In this document: positions 33,711 to 42,979 of the stretch, piece after piece | Layout: every line of letters starts with the position of its first letter | Numbering within the stretch: the first letter of the stretch is position 1 | DNA from: Clostridiaceae bacterium | Lineage (GTDB): Bacteria; Bacillota; Clostridia; Lachnospirales; Lachnospiraceae | DNA: 50,443 nucleotides | Assembly (NCBI GenBank): GCA_009911305.1 | Contig: QXXC01000026.1 | Span: 1-50,443 of the forward strand | Direction of reading: 5' to 3' | Translations under genes and position numbers: made by a program | Notes under the pieces: generated by a model | Told to the model about the DNA's origin: nothing | Database searches by the model: none | Seen by the model: the letters and a program-made list of their open reading frames with translations, nothing else

Positions 33711-34875
33711 TTTGACCTCTCTTTCCAATATTCCTTATTATTTCGGAAACCTGTTTGCTGCTTTTTTCCCAAGACAACCCTTCAATCTGCTCCTGTGCAT
33801 GCTGCATCATCTCTTGTAATTTCACTGGATTGGAAATTTTGTCATTTAACTTTTCATATAAATCCATATAATGGTATGTTGTTAAAATTGCCGATTCTTT
33901 TTCAAAAAAATAAGGGAGGGTTCCGTCCTGAAATTCGATAATCGGCAATCCGGTTGCTATCATCTCATATGGAACCAGGGAAATATTGGTCATAGATGCG
34001 GACATTCCAAAATCTGAATTTGCATATAAATTTTTCAATTCCTTCTTATTCAATTTTCCCAAATTTTTCCCCACAACGGTTTTATATTTTTTTATTTCCC
34101 CATAAAACAGGAACTCCAATTCTATACCAGACTCTAAAAATTCATTTTTTAATTTCATAAGCATATATTGTATAATATTGGGAATTCTTTTTCCGGCCGC
34201 TTTCACATAAACGGCAAAAATCAATTTCTTTTTATCTGCATATGAACTGTAATCCCTCTCTATGTAGCTGTACTCCTTTTTTTCGTAAGGAAAATCAATT
34301 ACATCAATATGTAAATTTGGATATTGTGTATTCTTCAGAATTTCATTTTTATTCCATTTCCCCAAAGAAATTATATGGAATCCCATTTCATACGTCTTTT
34401 TCGCCAGCAAATAGCGTTCATCATAATTATAAAAGTATGGCTCATAATCCTGTACAAAATACATTTTATATCCATTCATTCTTTTAGCTGTATATACCGA
34501 ATGCCAGCTCGTTGCTATTACAATATCAGAAGATATTTCATATAATTTTTCCCTTTCTACAACCTCCTCATCGAAATCGATATAATTGTATTTTGCGGCT
34601 TCTATAAAATCTTTTTTACTCTGATTCCCGCAGATACCATAACGAACAACATATCCCATCTTTGCCAAATAAGAACCCAAACGCAAAACTGAAGTGCAGC
34701 CGCCTGAAAATTTCTTCATAACTGGTATAACCAGCATGATTTTTTCATATTTTTTTGGCAATTGATTGCAAATCGGGTTAAAATCTTCTCCCTCTAAAAT
34801 ATCCCAAACTTCCTTTCTATGGCGATACATTCTCTGTAACACAAATCTCTGTAAAAGATATTCATAACCTGTCAT
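33694..34875 (-). CDS. GT4-like glycosyltransferase (WsaF-type)
   Basis: The ~393 residues start with a helical leader, then KIMLVIPVMKKFSGGCTSVL, and have the YFVQDYEPYFYNYDERY segment typical of WsaF-like rhamnosyltransferases. The donor domain has NSDFGMSASMTNISLVPYEMI with a shifted acidic pair. The ATG at 34875 has GGGG nine bases upstream; an in-frame TTG five codons earlier is less likely. It sits in the AT-rich core of locus 2. The sugar donor (rhamnose or other) is not certain. Confidence 0.82.
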   Translation of the reverse strand: MTGYEYLLQRFVLQRMYRHRKEVWDILEGEDFNPICNQLPKKYEKIMLVIPVMKKFSGGCTSVLRLGSYLAKMGYVVRYGICGNQSKKDFIEAAKYNYIDFDEEVVEREKLYEISSDIVIATSWHSVYTAKRMNGYKMYFVQDYEPYFYNYDERYLLAKKTYEMGFHIISLGKWNKNEILKNTQYPNLHIDVIDFPYEKKEYSYIERDYSSYADKKKLIFAVYVKAAGKRIPNIIQYMLMKLKNEFLESGIELEFLFYGEIKKYKTVVGKNLGKLNKKELKNLYANSDFGMSASMTNISLVPYEMIATGLPIIEFQDGTLPYFFEKESAILTTYHYMDLYEKLNDKISNPVKLQEMMQHAQEQIEGLSWEKSSKQVSEIIRNIGKRGQSESFI

Positions 34876-34907
34876 ATTTTTATACCCCAAATTTTCTTGT
34901 TACTTCT

Positions 34908-35969
34908 CTAATACTTGCCCGCCCATTCCCATAACGCATTTTGAGTCAAAATTGTTCGTACTATATCTCCATTCCATTGCCTTCCATTTGGCCATAAATA
35001 TACAAAAAACAATATAGCGGTCATTACAGTACAAAAACAAATTGCCAGAAATCTGTCTCCTTTAATGATACCCTTGTAGCCTGACAAGTTGAACACCGCA
35101 CTGAACAAAACCGGCAGCATAAAAGCCCATATCCTGAAAAAATTTCCATTAAACAGAAAAAGAGGCAGGAGCCCCATCAACAATATCGATATTTTCGTTA
35201 ATACTGAGTCCATATCAGATACTCTGTTATTTTTTACTTTAATTATTTTGCAACAGCATAAATATCCTGTCACAAAAAACAAACCAAGATAAGGAATCAT
35301 CCCCTTTACAAACATATAGTTTTCTTCAAAATCCGCATAAATATAAAGTCGGTTGTCATTGAAAATACAGTACATAAATGCAACAAACCCTAAAAAATGT
35401 CTTGTCAATATCGTATAAATGACCATAAAACAGCTTATGGAAATGATAAACATTTTTCTCATACCCTTACAATAAGCAAATATCAAAAAAAGGTATATGG
35501 CAGACGTCTTATGAATGGTTGTGGCAATCAGCACAGTCAGAATAAACTTAAACGCCCCTTTTCTGTTTTTCTCATTTAAATAACGGATTCCAAATATTAC
35601 AATCGAAACTGCCAACGCATTTCTTATTTGGATACATTCGATAAAAAACGGGTATATCATATACAGAGTTGTTACAAGCAGAGGGGTTCTGCTATATTTT
35701 CTCACTGAATTGCGCAGAAGAAGCAGGGTAGCCGTAACCAGAAGAAATCGGAACCAGAAGAAATTCATGCCCGCCGCGCGTCCGATGATATTTAATAAAC
35801 GGAACCCCGGTTCATAATAATTCTTTGATAAATCCATATATTTGAGATAATATCCCTCTGTATAATCGGGGTTACCTGTGTTGAGCCCGTTTATAAATAT
35901 CATAATAATAAAGCACACATCGAGCAAAAAATAATTTAAACGGATTTTTTCTTTACAGAATGGTTTCAT
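34908..35969 (-). CDS. EpsG/Wzy-type polymerase (locus 2)
   Basis: This 353-residue protein has nine to ten predicted membrane segments. The external loop after the first helix reads NTGNPDYTEGYYLKYMD, followed by YEPGFRLLNIIGRAAG and later IRNALAVSIVIFGIRYLNEK, as in EpsG-like polymerases. It overlaps the upstream GT2 gene by 4 bp (ATGA). Together with the flippase two to three genes away it completes an independent Wzx/Wzy system for locus 2. Confidence 0.86.
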   Translation of the reverse strand: MKPFCKEKIRLNYFLLDVCFIIMIFINGLNTGNPDYTEGYYLKYMDLSKNYYEPGFRLLNIIGRAAGMNFFWFRFLLVTATLLLLRNSVRKYSRTPLLVTTLYMIYPFFIECIQIRNALAVSIVIFGIRYLNEKNRKGAFKFILTVLIATTIHKTSAIYLFLIFAYCKGMRKMFIISISCFMVIYTILTRHFLGFVAFMYCIFNDNRLYIYADFEENYMFVKGMIPYLGLFFVTGYLCCCKIIKVKNNRVSDMDSVLTKISILLMGLLPLFLFNGNFFRIWAFMLPVLFSAVFNLSGYKGIIKGDRFLAICFCTVMTAILFFVYLWPNGRQWNGDIVRTILTQNALWEWAGKY

Positions 35970-37072
35970 TTAAATCTCTTATTATACCTCCATCTGATAT
36001 TCACCTGGTTCATAAAATACGTCAGTCCCAATCCTTTTATCAGAGACAGCAGATAATACCGCGCCATGCCTTTTGTCCGGCTTTCGTTCATCAAATTCCT
36101 CTTTATCTCTGAAAACTGCTTTCTTTCCTCCTCTGTGAGCACCTCTTTTTCCAGTTCACGGGAATATGCTGTAAAAGCATCCCTTTCCCCCTTTATATGA
36201 ACCCGTACAGAAACATAATTATAATGTCTTTGCATCTGTTTATCTTTATTCCGCAATTTATAGCTCCAGGTACATCCCTCCAGATATCGTTTATAAATAG
36301 CTGTATATTCATCCATCCGCAGACTCTCCTCTACCATCTGCCTGCACCATCTCATTTCACACTGGAACCGCTCCATCTGAAGCCGTGGAGAATAAACGGA
36401 TTCCCTGTTCTCTAATGCATTTACCGCCTGATCGACGGCCCTTCCCGTGTTGCTGTAAACCCAGATAAATGGCCTTATAAAACAGAAATCCCCTGCCTGG
36501 GAAAGCTCAAGCCGGCATAAGGTATGAACCACAAACGCATGCTTTTTATCCGGAATTTTTTCTATCAAATCTTCCATCTCCGGCAAATGCAGCATATCAA
36601 TCCGATATGCGCTTCCGCTAGGATGTATAAACAGCCTGTCGTGCGCTGCCAAAGTGTCTTTCCCTTTTTTGCACAGTTTCTTTTTATACTGAATGGCAAT
36701 TTCTCCTCTGTCATCCACTGCGCTTCCGGTTATGTATGCTGCTTTGGGATTTTTGTCAATCTCCTGAAGGATATAAGGGATATTTTCAGAGATCATCTTA
36801 TCCCTGCTGCGCAGTAGAAAGGCAAAACATCCTCCTGCGTTCTGAAACGCCCGGATAATATTGATATCATGCCCGACATTTTCACGGTTTCTATAGTAAC
36901 GAATCCGGTTATCATGAAAATGTTTAACCATCCCTTCTATATCCTGTGCGGAGCCGTCGTCATTAACGATGATTTCAATATCATCACCCTTATATCCAAT
37001 AATTGACTCTATACATTGTTTTACTAATTCTACCTGGTTATATACAGGTATGCAGAAACTCAGTTTAATCAT
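35966..37072 (-). CDS. GT2-family glycosyltransferase
   Basis: The 368-residue protein has a GT-A domain in residues ~1-230: KLSFCIPVYNQVELVKQCIESI, then EIIVNDDGSAQD (first acidic pair) and RYYRNRENVGHDINIIRAF. The usual second DxD is replaced by LLRSRDKM, a degenerate version, so metal binding may rely on other residues. The C-terminal ~130 residues are helical and basic. It probably adds one residue to the locus 2 unit. Confidence 0.88.
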   Translation of the reverse strand: MIKLSFCIPVYNQVELVKQCIESIIGYKGDDIEIIVNDDGSAQDIEGMVKHFHDNRIRYYRNRENVGHDINIIRAFQNAGGCFAFLLRSRDKMISENIPYILQEIDKNPKAAYITGSAVDDRGEIAIQYKKKLCKKGKDTLAAHDRLFIHPSGSAYRIDMLHLPEMEDLIEKIPDKKHAFVVHTLCRLELSQAGDFCFIRPFIWVYSNTGRAVDQAVNALENRESVYSPRLQMERFQCEMRWCRQMVEESLRMDEYTAIYKRYLEGCTWSYKLRNKDKQMQRHYNYVSVRVHIKGERDAFTAYSRELEKEVLTEEERKQFSEIKRNLMNESRTKGMARYYLLSLIKGLGLTYFMNQVNIRWRYNKRFK

Positions 37073-37099
37073 TTAAGCCCCCATAGATTTTGTATTATT

Positions 37100-37603
37100 T
37101 CAATCCTGCACAGCCTGTCTTTTTATCGGCTTTATAACCCTTGCCGGCACCCCAGCCACCAATGTATACGCAGGCACATCCTTTGTCACCACCGCCCCTG
37201 CAGCTACCATAGCGTATTCCCCGATCGTGTTCCCACATACAATTGTAGCATTAGCGCCAATACTGGCCCCATGCTTTACAAGTGTCTTCTCATAACTGCC
37301 CGGCCCTTTGGGGAACTCTGCCCGCGGCGTCTGATCATTGGTAAACACACAGGATGGGCCGCAGAACACCCCGTCCTCCAGTTCAACCCCTTCATACACA
37401 GAAACATTATTCTGAATTTTTACATAATCGCCAATTTTAACATGATTGGCTATGTTCACATTCTGCCCCAGTGAACAGTTTTTACCAATTTGTGCTCCCG
37501 CCTGAATATGGCAGAAATGCCAAATCTTTGTCCCTTCCCCGATCGCCACATTGTCGTCAATATAACTGCTTTCATGTACAAAATACTTATCTGTTTTACT
37601 CAC
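37100..37603 (-). CDS. wbpD: WbpD/WlbB-like N-acetyltransferase
   Basis: This 167-residue left-handed beta-helix protein has hexapeptide repeats throughout: [35 protein letters not shown], and so on. The phrasing [23 protein letters not shown] and [17 protein letters not shown] is specific for WbpD/WlbB, which acetylates the 3-amino group of UDP-GlcNAc(3NH2)A with acetyl-CoA. The His in WHFCHI is in the family's acetyl-acceptor region. The start is GTG with GAGGAGGG upstream. It functions after WbpE. Confidence 0.9.
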   Translation of the reverse strand: MSKTDKYFVHESSYIDDNVAIGEGTKIWHFCHIQAGAQIGKNCSLGQNVNIANHVKIGDYVKIQNNVSVYEGVELEDGVFCGPSCVFTNDQTPRAEFPKGPGSYEKTLVKHGASIGANATIVCGNTIGEYAMVAAGAVVTKDVPAYTLVAGVPARVIKPIKRQAVQD

Positions 37604-37631
37604 TTTTCCCTCCTCACAACCGTCGGCAGCT

Positions 37632-38552
37632 TCACTGTTTCCCCAGTCTCTCTTTCATTACTCTCGCCGGAACCCCTGCCGCAATTTTCCCTCTCTCTAC
37701 ATTTTTTGTCACCACGGCTCCCATACCTACCAGCGAATCTTCCCCCACTGTGATCTGATTTTTAACAACTACTCCAGGTGCGATATATGCGTGTCTCTCA
37801 AGTATGCTGCTCCCGCCCAGGCACGACTGGGCAATCACAAGACAGTTTTCGTCAATCCGGACATTGTGAGCAATATGGCACAGGTTGTCTATCTTAACGC
37901 CATTTCCGATGTTTGTATCTCCCATCGTGCCGCGATCGATACAGGTATTTGCCCCAATTTCCACATTTTCCCCAATCTGCACGCCTCCGAAATGCGGAAC
38001 CTTTTCGTAATGTTCCCCATCCTCCGCATAGCCAAAACCGTCTGTCCCTATCACAACACCCGAATGAATCCGACTGTTCTTTTTGATCAAAGCAGGGCAG
38101 TCAATTACCACATGATGATCCAGTGTCACATGATCTTCAATCCTGACATCCTCCCCGATATAACAGAATTCCCCAATTGAGACATCCTCTCCAATCTGTC
38201 TTGAGAGAATAATCGCTGTTTTCGCAATGTTTCGTTTTGGCTGCTTTGCATAAAAACGGGCCAGCAACGCGAAAAATATGCGTTTGGGGTTATCACAAAA
38301 CAAAAAATTTCCATTTTCTGCAAATCCCGGATCCGGCTCCCCGTATGGCAGGACAATCACACTTTCTTTTAATGCCTTCTCCGGAATACCGGATATTATT
38401 TCCCTGTTTTTAGCCCATGTGATCCTTCCTCCCGATACGTCTGAAATAGGGCAGAATCCCTTTACGGAAAAAACGGGATTTCCCTGATAGTCAAACTGCA
38501 TCCCTTCTTCCTGCAGATACGTTAAAAATGTTTTTATCCCATACTCCATCAT
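37632..38552 (-). CDS. LpxD-like UDP-sugar N-acyltransferase
   Basis: The 306-residue protein has an N-terminal alpha/beta region (1-105) and then a left-handed beta-helix. The segments [33 protein letters not shown] and [11 protein letters not shown] track LpxD closely, including the catalytic His229 of IAHN. LpxD attaches hydroxyacyl chains to UDP-3-acyl-GlcN in lipid A synthesis, yet no other lipid A gene is near and the organism looks Gram-positive. An N-acylation of an amino-sugar nucleotide for the polymer is the likely role. It overlaps the deacetylase gene by 4 bp, which could provide the free amine. Confidence 0.82.
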   Translation of the reverse strand: MMEYGIKTFLTYLQEEGMQFDYQGNPVFSVKGFCPISDVSGGRITWAKNREIISGIPEKALKESVIVLPYGEPDPGFAENGNFLFCDNPKRIFFALLARFYAKQPKRNIAKTAIILSRQIGEDVSIGEFCYIGEDVRIEDHVTLDHHVVIDCPALIKKNSRIHSGVVIGTDGFGYAEDGEHYEKVPHFGGVQIGENVEIGANTCIDRGTMGDTNIGNGVKIDNLCHIAHNVRIDENCLVIAQSCLGGSSILERHAYIAPGVVVKNQITVGEDSLVGMGAVVTKNVERGKIAAGVPARVMKERLGKQ

Positions 38553-39304
38553 ACCTCATCCCGTCCTAATACCGATTCCAGATCCCTTATCGTCTCTTCC
38601 ATACAGGCGTAGCGGAAGTCATTACCCGCACCTGCAAATTTCCTGAGCTTATCCTGCATGCTTTCACGCGCTTCGCTGTACCAAAACGGATGCGTCAGGA
38701 TATGCAGAGCCCCTTCCCGCCTGCTTTCGACGATCTCTTCCACATTCTCCCGCCACAACATACGTGAATCCGACATGTATTTAAAATTGCGAAAAAACGC
38801 AGTTCCATATGAGTTGATTACCCTCCCCCGGAATGAAATATCGCTTTTTAAAAAGATATCCGAGGGCCGGTGCATGGACACGACGCTAACCTGTTCCCCC
38901 AGCATCTCGGAAAGGATCCCCACTTCCTTTTCCACGCATTCCCTCAAATATTCTTTAGCAGCCGTATTCCGTGTATCATATCTTTTTTCATCAAAATGAA
39001 GCCCTATCTCATGCCCGTATCTGCGGATCCGTTTTATACATTTCATCACATCGGCTGAATATGGATTGTAAAAATCAGATGAAATTAATACGAAATAGGT
39101 AGAACGGACCGGCTGCCCGTTTTCGTCCGGAATCGCTGCCTCCCGTTCGGCAAAATCAGCCGCCTTATGCATATCCATGTCAACATCATGCCTGAGGATA
39201 CAGGGTCTTTTCACCTGGCTGTAATTATGGTAATCTGCAATCTGGTAGCCCCGCCTCAGTATACGCCGGATCAGGTTCTGATAGGAACTGTATGTAAATT
39301 CCAT
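38549..39304 (-). CDS. polysaccharide deacetylase-like protein
   Basis: The 251 residues show the NodB-type motif order in divergent form: CILRHDVDMDMH (first Asp and metal Asp), YGHEIGLHFDEKRYD (H-x4-H-like metal ligands), SMHRPSD and HILTHPFWYS. No signal peptide is seen, so it probably acts in the cytoplasm on a nucleotide- or lipid-linked amino sugar rather than on cell-wall polymer. It is adjacent to the LpxD-like acyltransferase (4-bp overlap). The two could swap an acetyl for another acyl group; that is inference. Confidence 0.78.
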   Translation of the reverse strand: MEFTYSSYQNLIRRILRRGYQIADYHNYSQVKRPCILRHDVDMDMHKAADFAEREAAIPDENGQPVRSTYFVLISSDFYNPYSADVMKCIKRIRRYGHEIGLHFDEKRYDTRNTAAKEYLRECVEKEVGILSEMLGEQVSVVSMHRPSDIFLKSDISFRGRVINSYGTAFFRNFKYMSDSRMLWRENVEEIVESRREGALHILTHPFWYSEARESMQDKLRKFAGAGNDFRYACMEETIRDLESVLGRDEV

Positions 39305-39309
39305 AACAT

Positions 39310-40398
39310 CTATTTCCCCCTTTTATCAAAGCAGCCCGTCATATCCATGCTCGCAAATTCTCCCAGAGGCAGCCTCACTGCCTGCCCTTCCTTCTGGCTT
39401 TTATAGATAGCAAGCACCAATTCCAGCGCTTCGCGCCCGGCATACGCATCCACATAGGGCCTACAGCCTGTCCGGATCGCATGGATCATATCTGCGAACA
39501 GGCTGGTATGGCCGTTACCATATACATTTCCCGTCTTTTCCTCCAGCTCTTTTTTTTCCAGATCCTCTGCTGTCTCCTCCGAAAAATTCCAGACGTCAAT
39601 CGTATTCGTGGAGGTTCCGCCCAGCTTTACGGTACCCTTTTCCCCGAACACGTATAGCGTTTCCTCCAGGTTCTGAGGATACACATTCGTCGTTCCCTCA
39701 ATTGTCGCAACAGCCCCGTTTTTAAAGCTTACGACGGCCATCCCCACATCCTCCGCCTCCAGATACGGGTGGAACTGGCGCCTCGTCTGTCCATATACTT
39801 CCTCAATTTCCCCGCCAAAGGTCCAGCGGAGCAAATCAATTCCGTGAATACACTGATTCATCAGCGCCCCTCCGTCCCCGGACCACGTCCCGCGCCAGTG
39901 CGACTGCCTGTAATATCCCTCATTCCGGTTCCACCTGATATGGACTGATCCATGAGACAGCCTGCCAAAGCGCCCAGCCTCCAGCGCCTTTCTCATTTCC
40001 TGCACCGCAAGATTAAAACGGTTCTGATGGCAGGCACTCACTTTGACCCCCTTTTTCTCTGACAGGCGGATAATCTCATCCGCCTCTTTCATGCTCATCG
40101 CCATGGGCTTTTCGATAATGACATGGACTCCGCGATCGATGCAGTAAAGCGCGATCTCTGCATGAAGCCCGCTGTCCGTGGCAATACTCACCAGATCCGG
40201 CGAGCATTCATCAACCATCTTTCTGTAATCCGTATAACGGCCCACTGAAGGCCGCTGCTCCATACCGTATTTCTGAAGCATCGCTTCCATTCTTTGCGCA
40301 TCCACATCACACACAGCAGCCACATCCAGCCTGTTACTGACAGCCGCTTTCATATGGTTTACAGCAATGCGGCCGCAGCCAATCAAAGCGTATCTCAT
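39310..40398 (-). CDS. wbpB: WbpB-like Gfo/Idh/MocA oxidoreductase
   Basis: This 362-residue protein has an N-terminal Rossmann motif GCGRIA (8-13), the EKPMAMSMKEADEI motif (Lys as catalytic base, about 95-108) and a C-terminal beta-sheet domain with RGTWSGDGGALMNQCIHGID. The context of WbpA, WbpD and WbpE homologues supports a WbpB role: oxidation of C3 of UDP-GlcNAcA to the 3-keto sugar. It is followed by a ~105-bp gap without a gene. A different substrate is possible, since this superfamily is broad. Confidence 0.86.
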   Translation of the reverse strand: MRYALIGCGRIAVNHMKAAVSNRLDVAAVCDVDAQRMEAMLQKYGMEQRPSVGRYTDYRKMVDECSPDLVSIATDSGLHAEIALYCIDRGVHVIIEKPMAMSMKEADEIIRLSEKKGVKVSACHQNRFNLAVQEMRKALEAGRFGRLSHGSVHIRWNRNEGYYRQSHWRGTWSGDGGALMNQCIHGIDLLRWTFGGEIEEVYGQTRRQFHPYLEAEDVGMAVVSFKNGAVATIEGTTNVYPQNLEETLYVFGEKGTVKLGGTSTNTIDVWNFSEETAEDLEKKELEEKTGNVYGNGHTSLFADMIHAIRTGCRPYVDAYAGREALELVLAIYKSQKEGQAVRLPLGEFASMDMTGCFDKRGK

Positions 40399-40503
40399 CG
40401 TTTCTTCTCTCCTTTTATCGCCTGGTTCAGCTTCGTTTTCGCAGCCCCTCCTAATTCCGTTTCCCGGCCGGACAGGATTTTGCTTTCCCCGGCCTTTCCT
40501 CCG

Positions 40504-41820
40504 TCACAGCACCTCAATATTTTCCCTTGGCCGGATATGCTTCATCACATTTTTTGTATCAAACACAGCCCTCGCGTTTGCCCGGATCATTTCATAATCT
40601 ATGTTGCTGTGAGCCGCTGTAATCATGACCAGATCGTACTCCTCTACTGCCTCCGGCGACAGGGCTTCCAGGCTTTTTATCCGCTTCCCATTGTCCTTAT
40701 ACTCCGGTACCCACGGATCATAATACTCCACCAGCGCCTCTTCCCGTTCCAGTTCCCGGATCACCCGGATCGCCGGGCTTTCCCGGTAATCGTCGATATC
40801 CTGCTTATAGGCCACTCCCAGCACCAAAATCCTGGCGTCCTTCATTGATTTCCCGGCACGGTTTAAAATCCTTCCGGCGCGTTCTGCACAGTATTCGGGC
40901 ATCTTGTCGTTGATCATCATGGAACTCTCAATCATTGAAGTGTGAAAGCCATATTCCCTGGCCTTCCAGGACAGATAATAGGGATCCAGCGGAATACAGT
41001 GCCCTCCAAGGCCGGGGCCCGGATAAAAAGGCTGGAAGCCGTACGGTTTTGTTTTTGCCGCGTCGATTACCTCCCAGAGACTGATCCCCATCCGGTCGCA
41101 CAGCATGGCCAGCTCATTGACAAGCCCGATGTTGATGTTGCGGTATGTATTTTCCAGGATTTTTTCCATTTCCGCCACGGCCGGGGAAGAGACCTCCCAC
41201 ACATCCCCATCCAAAACGGCGCGGTACATGGCGGCGATGACCTCCGTCGCATCCTTTCCCACTCCCCCTACCACTTTGGGCGTATTTTTTGTCTTATAGA
41301 TCCGGTTTCCCGGATCCACTCGTTCCGGAGAAAAACCGAGATAGAAGTCTGTTCCGCATCTCAGCCCCGAATATTCCTCCAGAATCGGCTTCAAAAGCTC
41401 CTCTGTCGTTCCCGGGTAGGTCGTGGATTCAAGAACCACGATGGTTTCTCTTTTTAAATATTTTGCAATTTCCAACGCCGAGTCGCGGATGTATCCTGTA
41501 TCCGGCTGCTGATGCTTATCCAGGGGAGTCGGAACGCAGATCGCAATAAAATCGACGTCCTTTACAAATGAAAAATCAGATGTGGCGGAAAGGGTTCCGG
41601 CCTCTGTTAATTCCTTCAAGTCGCTGTCCACGATATCCCCGATATAATTGCGCCCCTCATTGACGAGCCTTACCTTTTCCTCCTGCACGTCAAAGCCGAT
41701 GGTCTGAAAGCCCGCCCTGGCCTTCTCGACCGCAAGGGGCAGGCCTACATAGCCGAGGCCGATCACGCCTGCTGTGATCTCGCGCTTTCTGATTTTATCC
41801 AGTAATTTCTTCTTCATCAT
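40504..41820 (-). CDS. wbpA: WbpA-like UDP-GlcNAc 6-dehydrogenase
   Basis: The 438-residue enzyme has GLGYVG (21-26), CVPTPLDKHQQPD, ESTTYPGTTEE, GFSPERVDPGN and the catalytic Cys275 in PGPGLGGHCIPLDPYYL. The GGHCIPLDP wording is that of WbpA/WbpO, which oxidise UDP-GlcNAc (or GalNAc) to the uronate. It is distinct from the WecC-like enzyme in locus 1. It starts after CAGGAGAAG and overlaps the preceding glycosyltransferase by 26 bp. It is the first step of the diacetamido-uronate branch. Confidence 0.9.
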   Translation of the reverse strand: MMKKKLLDKIRKREITAGVIGLGYVGLPLAVEKARAGFQTIGFDVQEEKVRLVNEGRNYIGDIVDSDLKELTEAGTLSATSDFSFVKDVDFIAICVPTPLDKHQQPDTGYIRDSALEIAKYLKRETIVVLESTTYPGTTEELLKPILEEYSGLRCGTDFYLGFSPERVDPGNRIYKTKNTPKVVGGVGKDATEVIAAMYRAVLDGDVWEVSSPAVAEMEKILENTYRNINIGLVNELAMLCDRMGISLWEVIDAAKTKPYGFQPFYPGPGLGGHCIPLDPYYLSWKAREYGFHTSMIESSMMINDKMPEYCAERAGRILNRAGKSMKDARILVLGVAYKQDIDDYRESPAIRVIRELEREEALVEYYDPWVPEYKDNGKRIKSLEALSPEAVEEYDLVMITAAHSNIDYEMIRANARAVFDTKNVMKHIRPRENIEVL

Positions 41821-42979
41821 CTTCTCCTGTCCCTCCGCCCAAAATACGCCTGGCCTGCATTCTGTAATCCAAGTACCTTTTGCCCAGCTCTAAAGAGGAT
41901 TCTTTCAGTAATTCCAATTTTTCCGGCTGTTCCTTCAGCTCCACAAAGACATCTTTCATATCCCGGATACTCTCCACAAAATATCCGTTTCTCTGAAAAA
42001 CAGGGGGGCCTTTATAGCTTATATGCGGATAAATCATAACCGCGCAGCCACAGCATATAGCAGTTTGCAGTGTAGCCGATTCTGTTCCCGGCTGGCAGTA
42101 CATATCGGCTGCCAGAAGCAGCTCCGCGATTTCTCTTCCCTCTTTCCACCCTAAAAACAGGAGCCTCTCATCCTGCTCCAATAGTCTCATAAATTCCGGC
42201 TGAATATCCTGGCTAACCGCCCCAAATATAAGCAGCCTGCTGTCCGAATTGTCAACACTGCTGAAAGCCTGCATCAGTTCCAGCGTCCTCTTTTCCTTTG
42301 ACATTTTTCCGGAATGTGTAAACAAAACCGTTTTTTCTGGAATCCTTAACTCTTCAAGCAGCTTTTTTCTGGCTGACTGTCTTTCTTCATCCCCATACAT
42401 GACTCCGCCAAGGGGAAGCAGTTCCATCTTTTTCTCATCGATCTGATACATGATGTTTAAAAACTGCCTGGTTTCTTCCGTCAGGTAAAAAACCTTATTC
42501 ATATATGGAACAGAACGCCTGATATAATATCGGTTGATCGTCCTGTAAAAAATCTTTGAAAAGAAGTTTCTTGCCGTATTGTTAAAGTCTGCATGGGAAT
42601 CTGCATAAAATATGATCTGTGGGTGTTTCTTTATATAATCTTTTACCGTCAGCAATTCCCTGCCAACAAGATTATGATAAAAAATAATATCCGGTTCAAT
42701 TTCCTCTATTATATGTTTAAGCCCTGACACTTTCTGAAACTTTGACGACAAAAAGCGGCTTATCATCCGGTCATATGGAACCCGGATCAAACGGATGGAT
42801 GAATCTAATATAATGTCCTCCGCCTTCCATTTTTCTAGTGTTCCGTTTTCGTATCTCCAAATACTACTGATATAGATCACTTGATTTCCATCTTTACAGC
42901 AAGCCTCTGCCAGTAAATTGTCCTGATACATCATTCCTTCCGTAAAATGGCTTGCAAGTCCTATATGTAATATTTTCAA
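41795..42979 (-). CDS. GT4-family glycosyltransferase
   Basis: The ~394 residues open ILHIGLASHFTEGMMYQDNL, with the acceptor-binding loop, and contain VLFTHSGKMSKEKRTLELMQ and the donor-site stretch LAADMYCQPGTESATLQTAI, a weakly conserved E-x7-E variant. The start is apparently TTG, overlapping the hldE stop, with GAGGA eight bases upstream. The C-terminus ends in an acidic GEDDEEE tail encoded over the next gene's ribosome site. The direct link to hldE and the GT9 gene suggests that it works on the heptose-bearing part of the unit. Confidence 0.84.
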   Translation of the reverse strand: MKILHIGLASHFTEGMMYQDNLLAEACCKDGNQVIYISSIWRYENGTLEKWKAEDIILDSSIRLIRVPYDRMISRFLSSKFQKVSGLKHIIEEIEPDIIFYHNLVGRELLTVKDYIKKHPQIIFYADSHADFNNTARNFFSKIFYRTINRYYIRRSVPYMNKVFYLTEETRQFLNIMYQIDEKKMELLPLGGVMYGDEERQSARKKLLEELRIPEKTVLFTHSGKMSKEKRTLELMQAFSSVDNSDSRLLIFGAVSQDIQPEFMRLLEQDERLLFLGWKEGREIAELLLAADMYCQPGTESATLQTAICCGCAVMIYPHISYKGPPVFQRNGYFVESIRDMKDVFVELKEQPEKLELLKESSLELGKRYLDYRMQARRILGGGTGEDDEEEITG

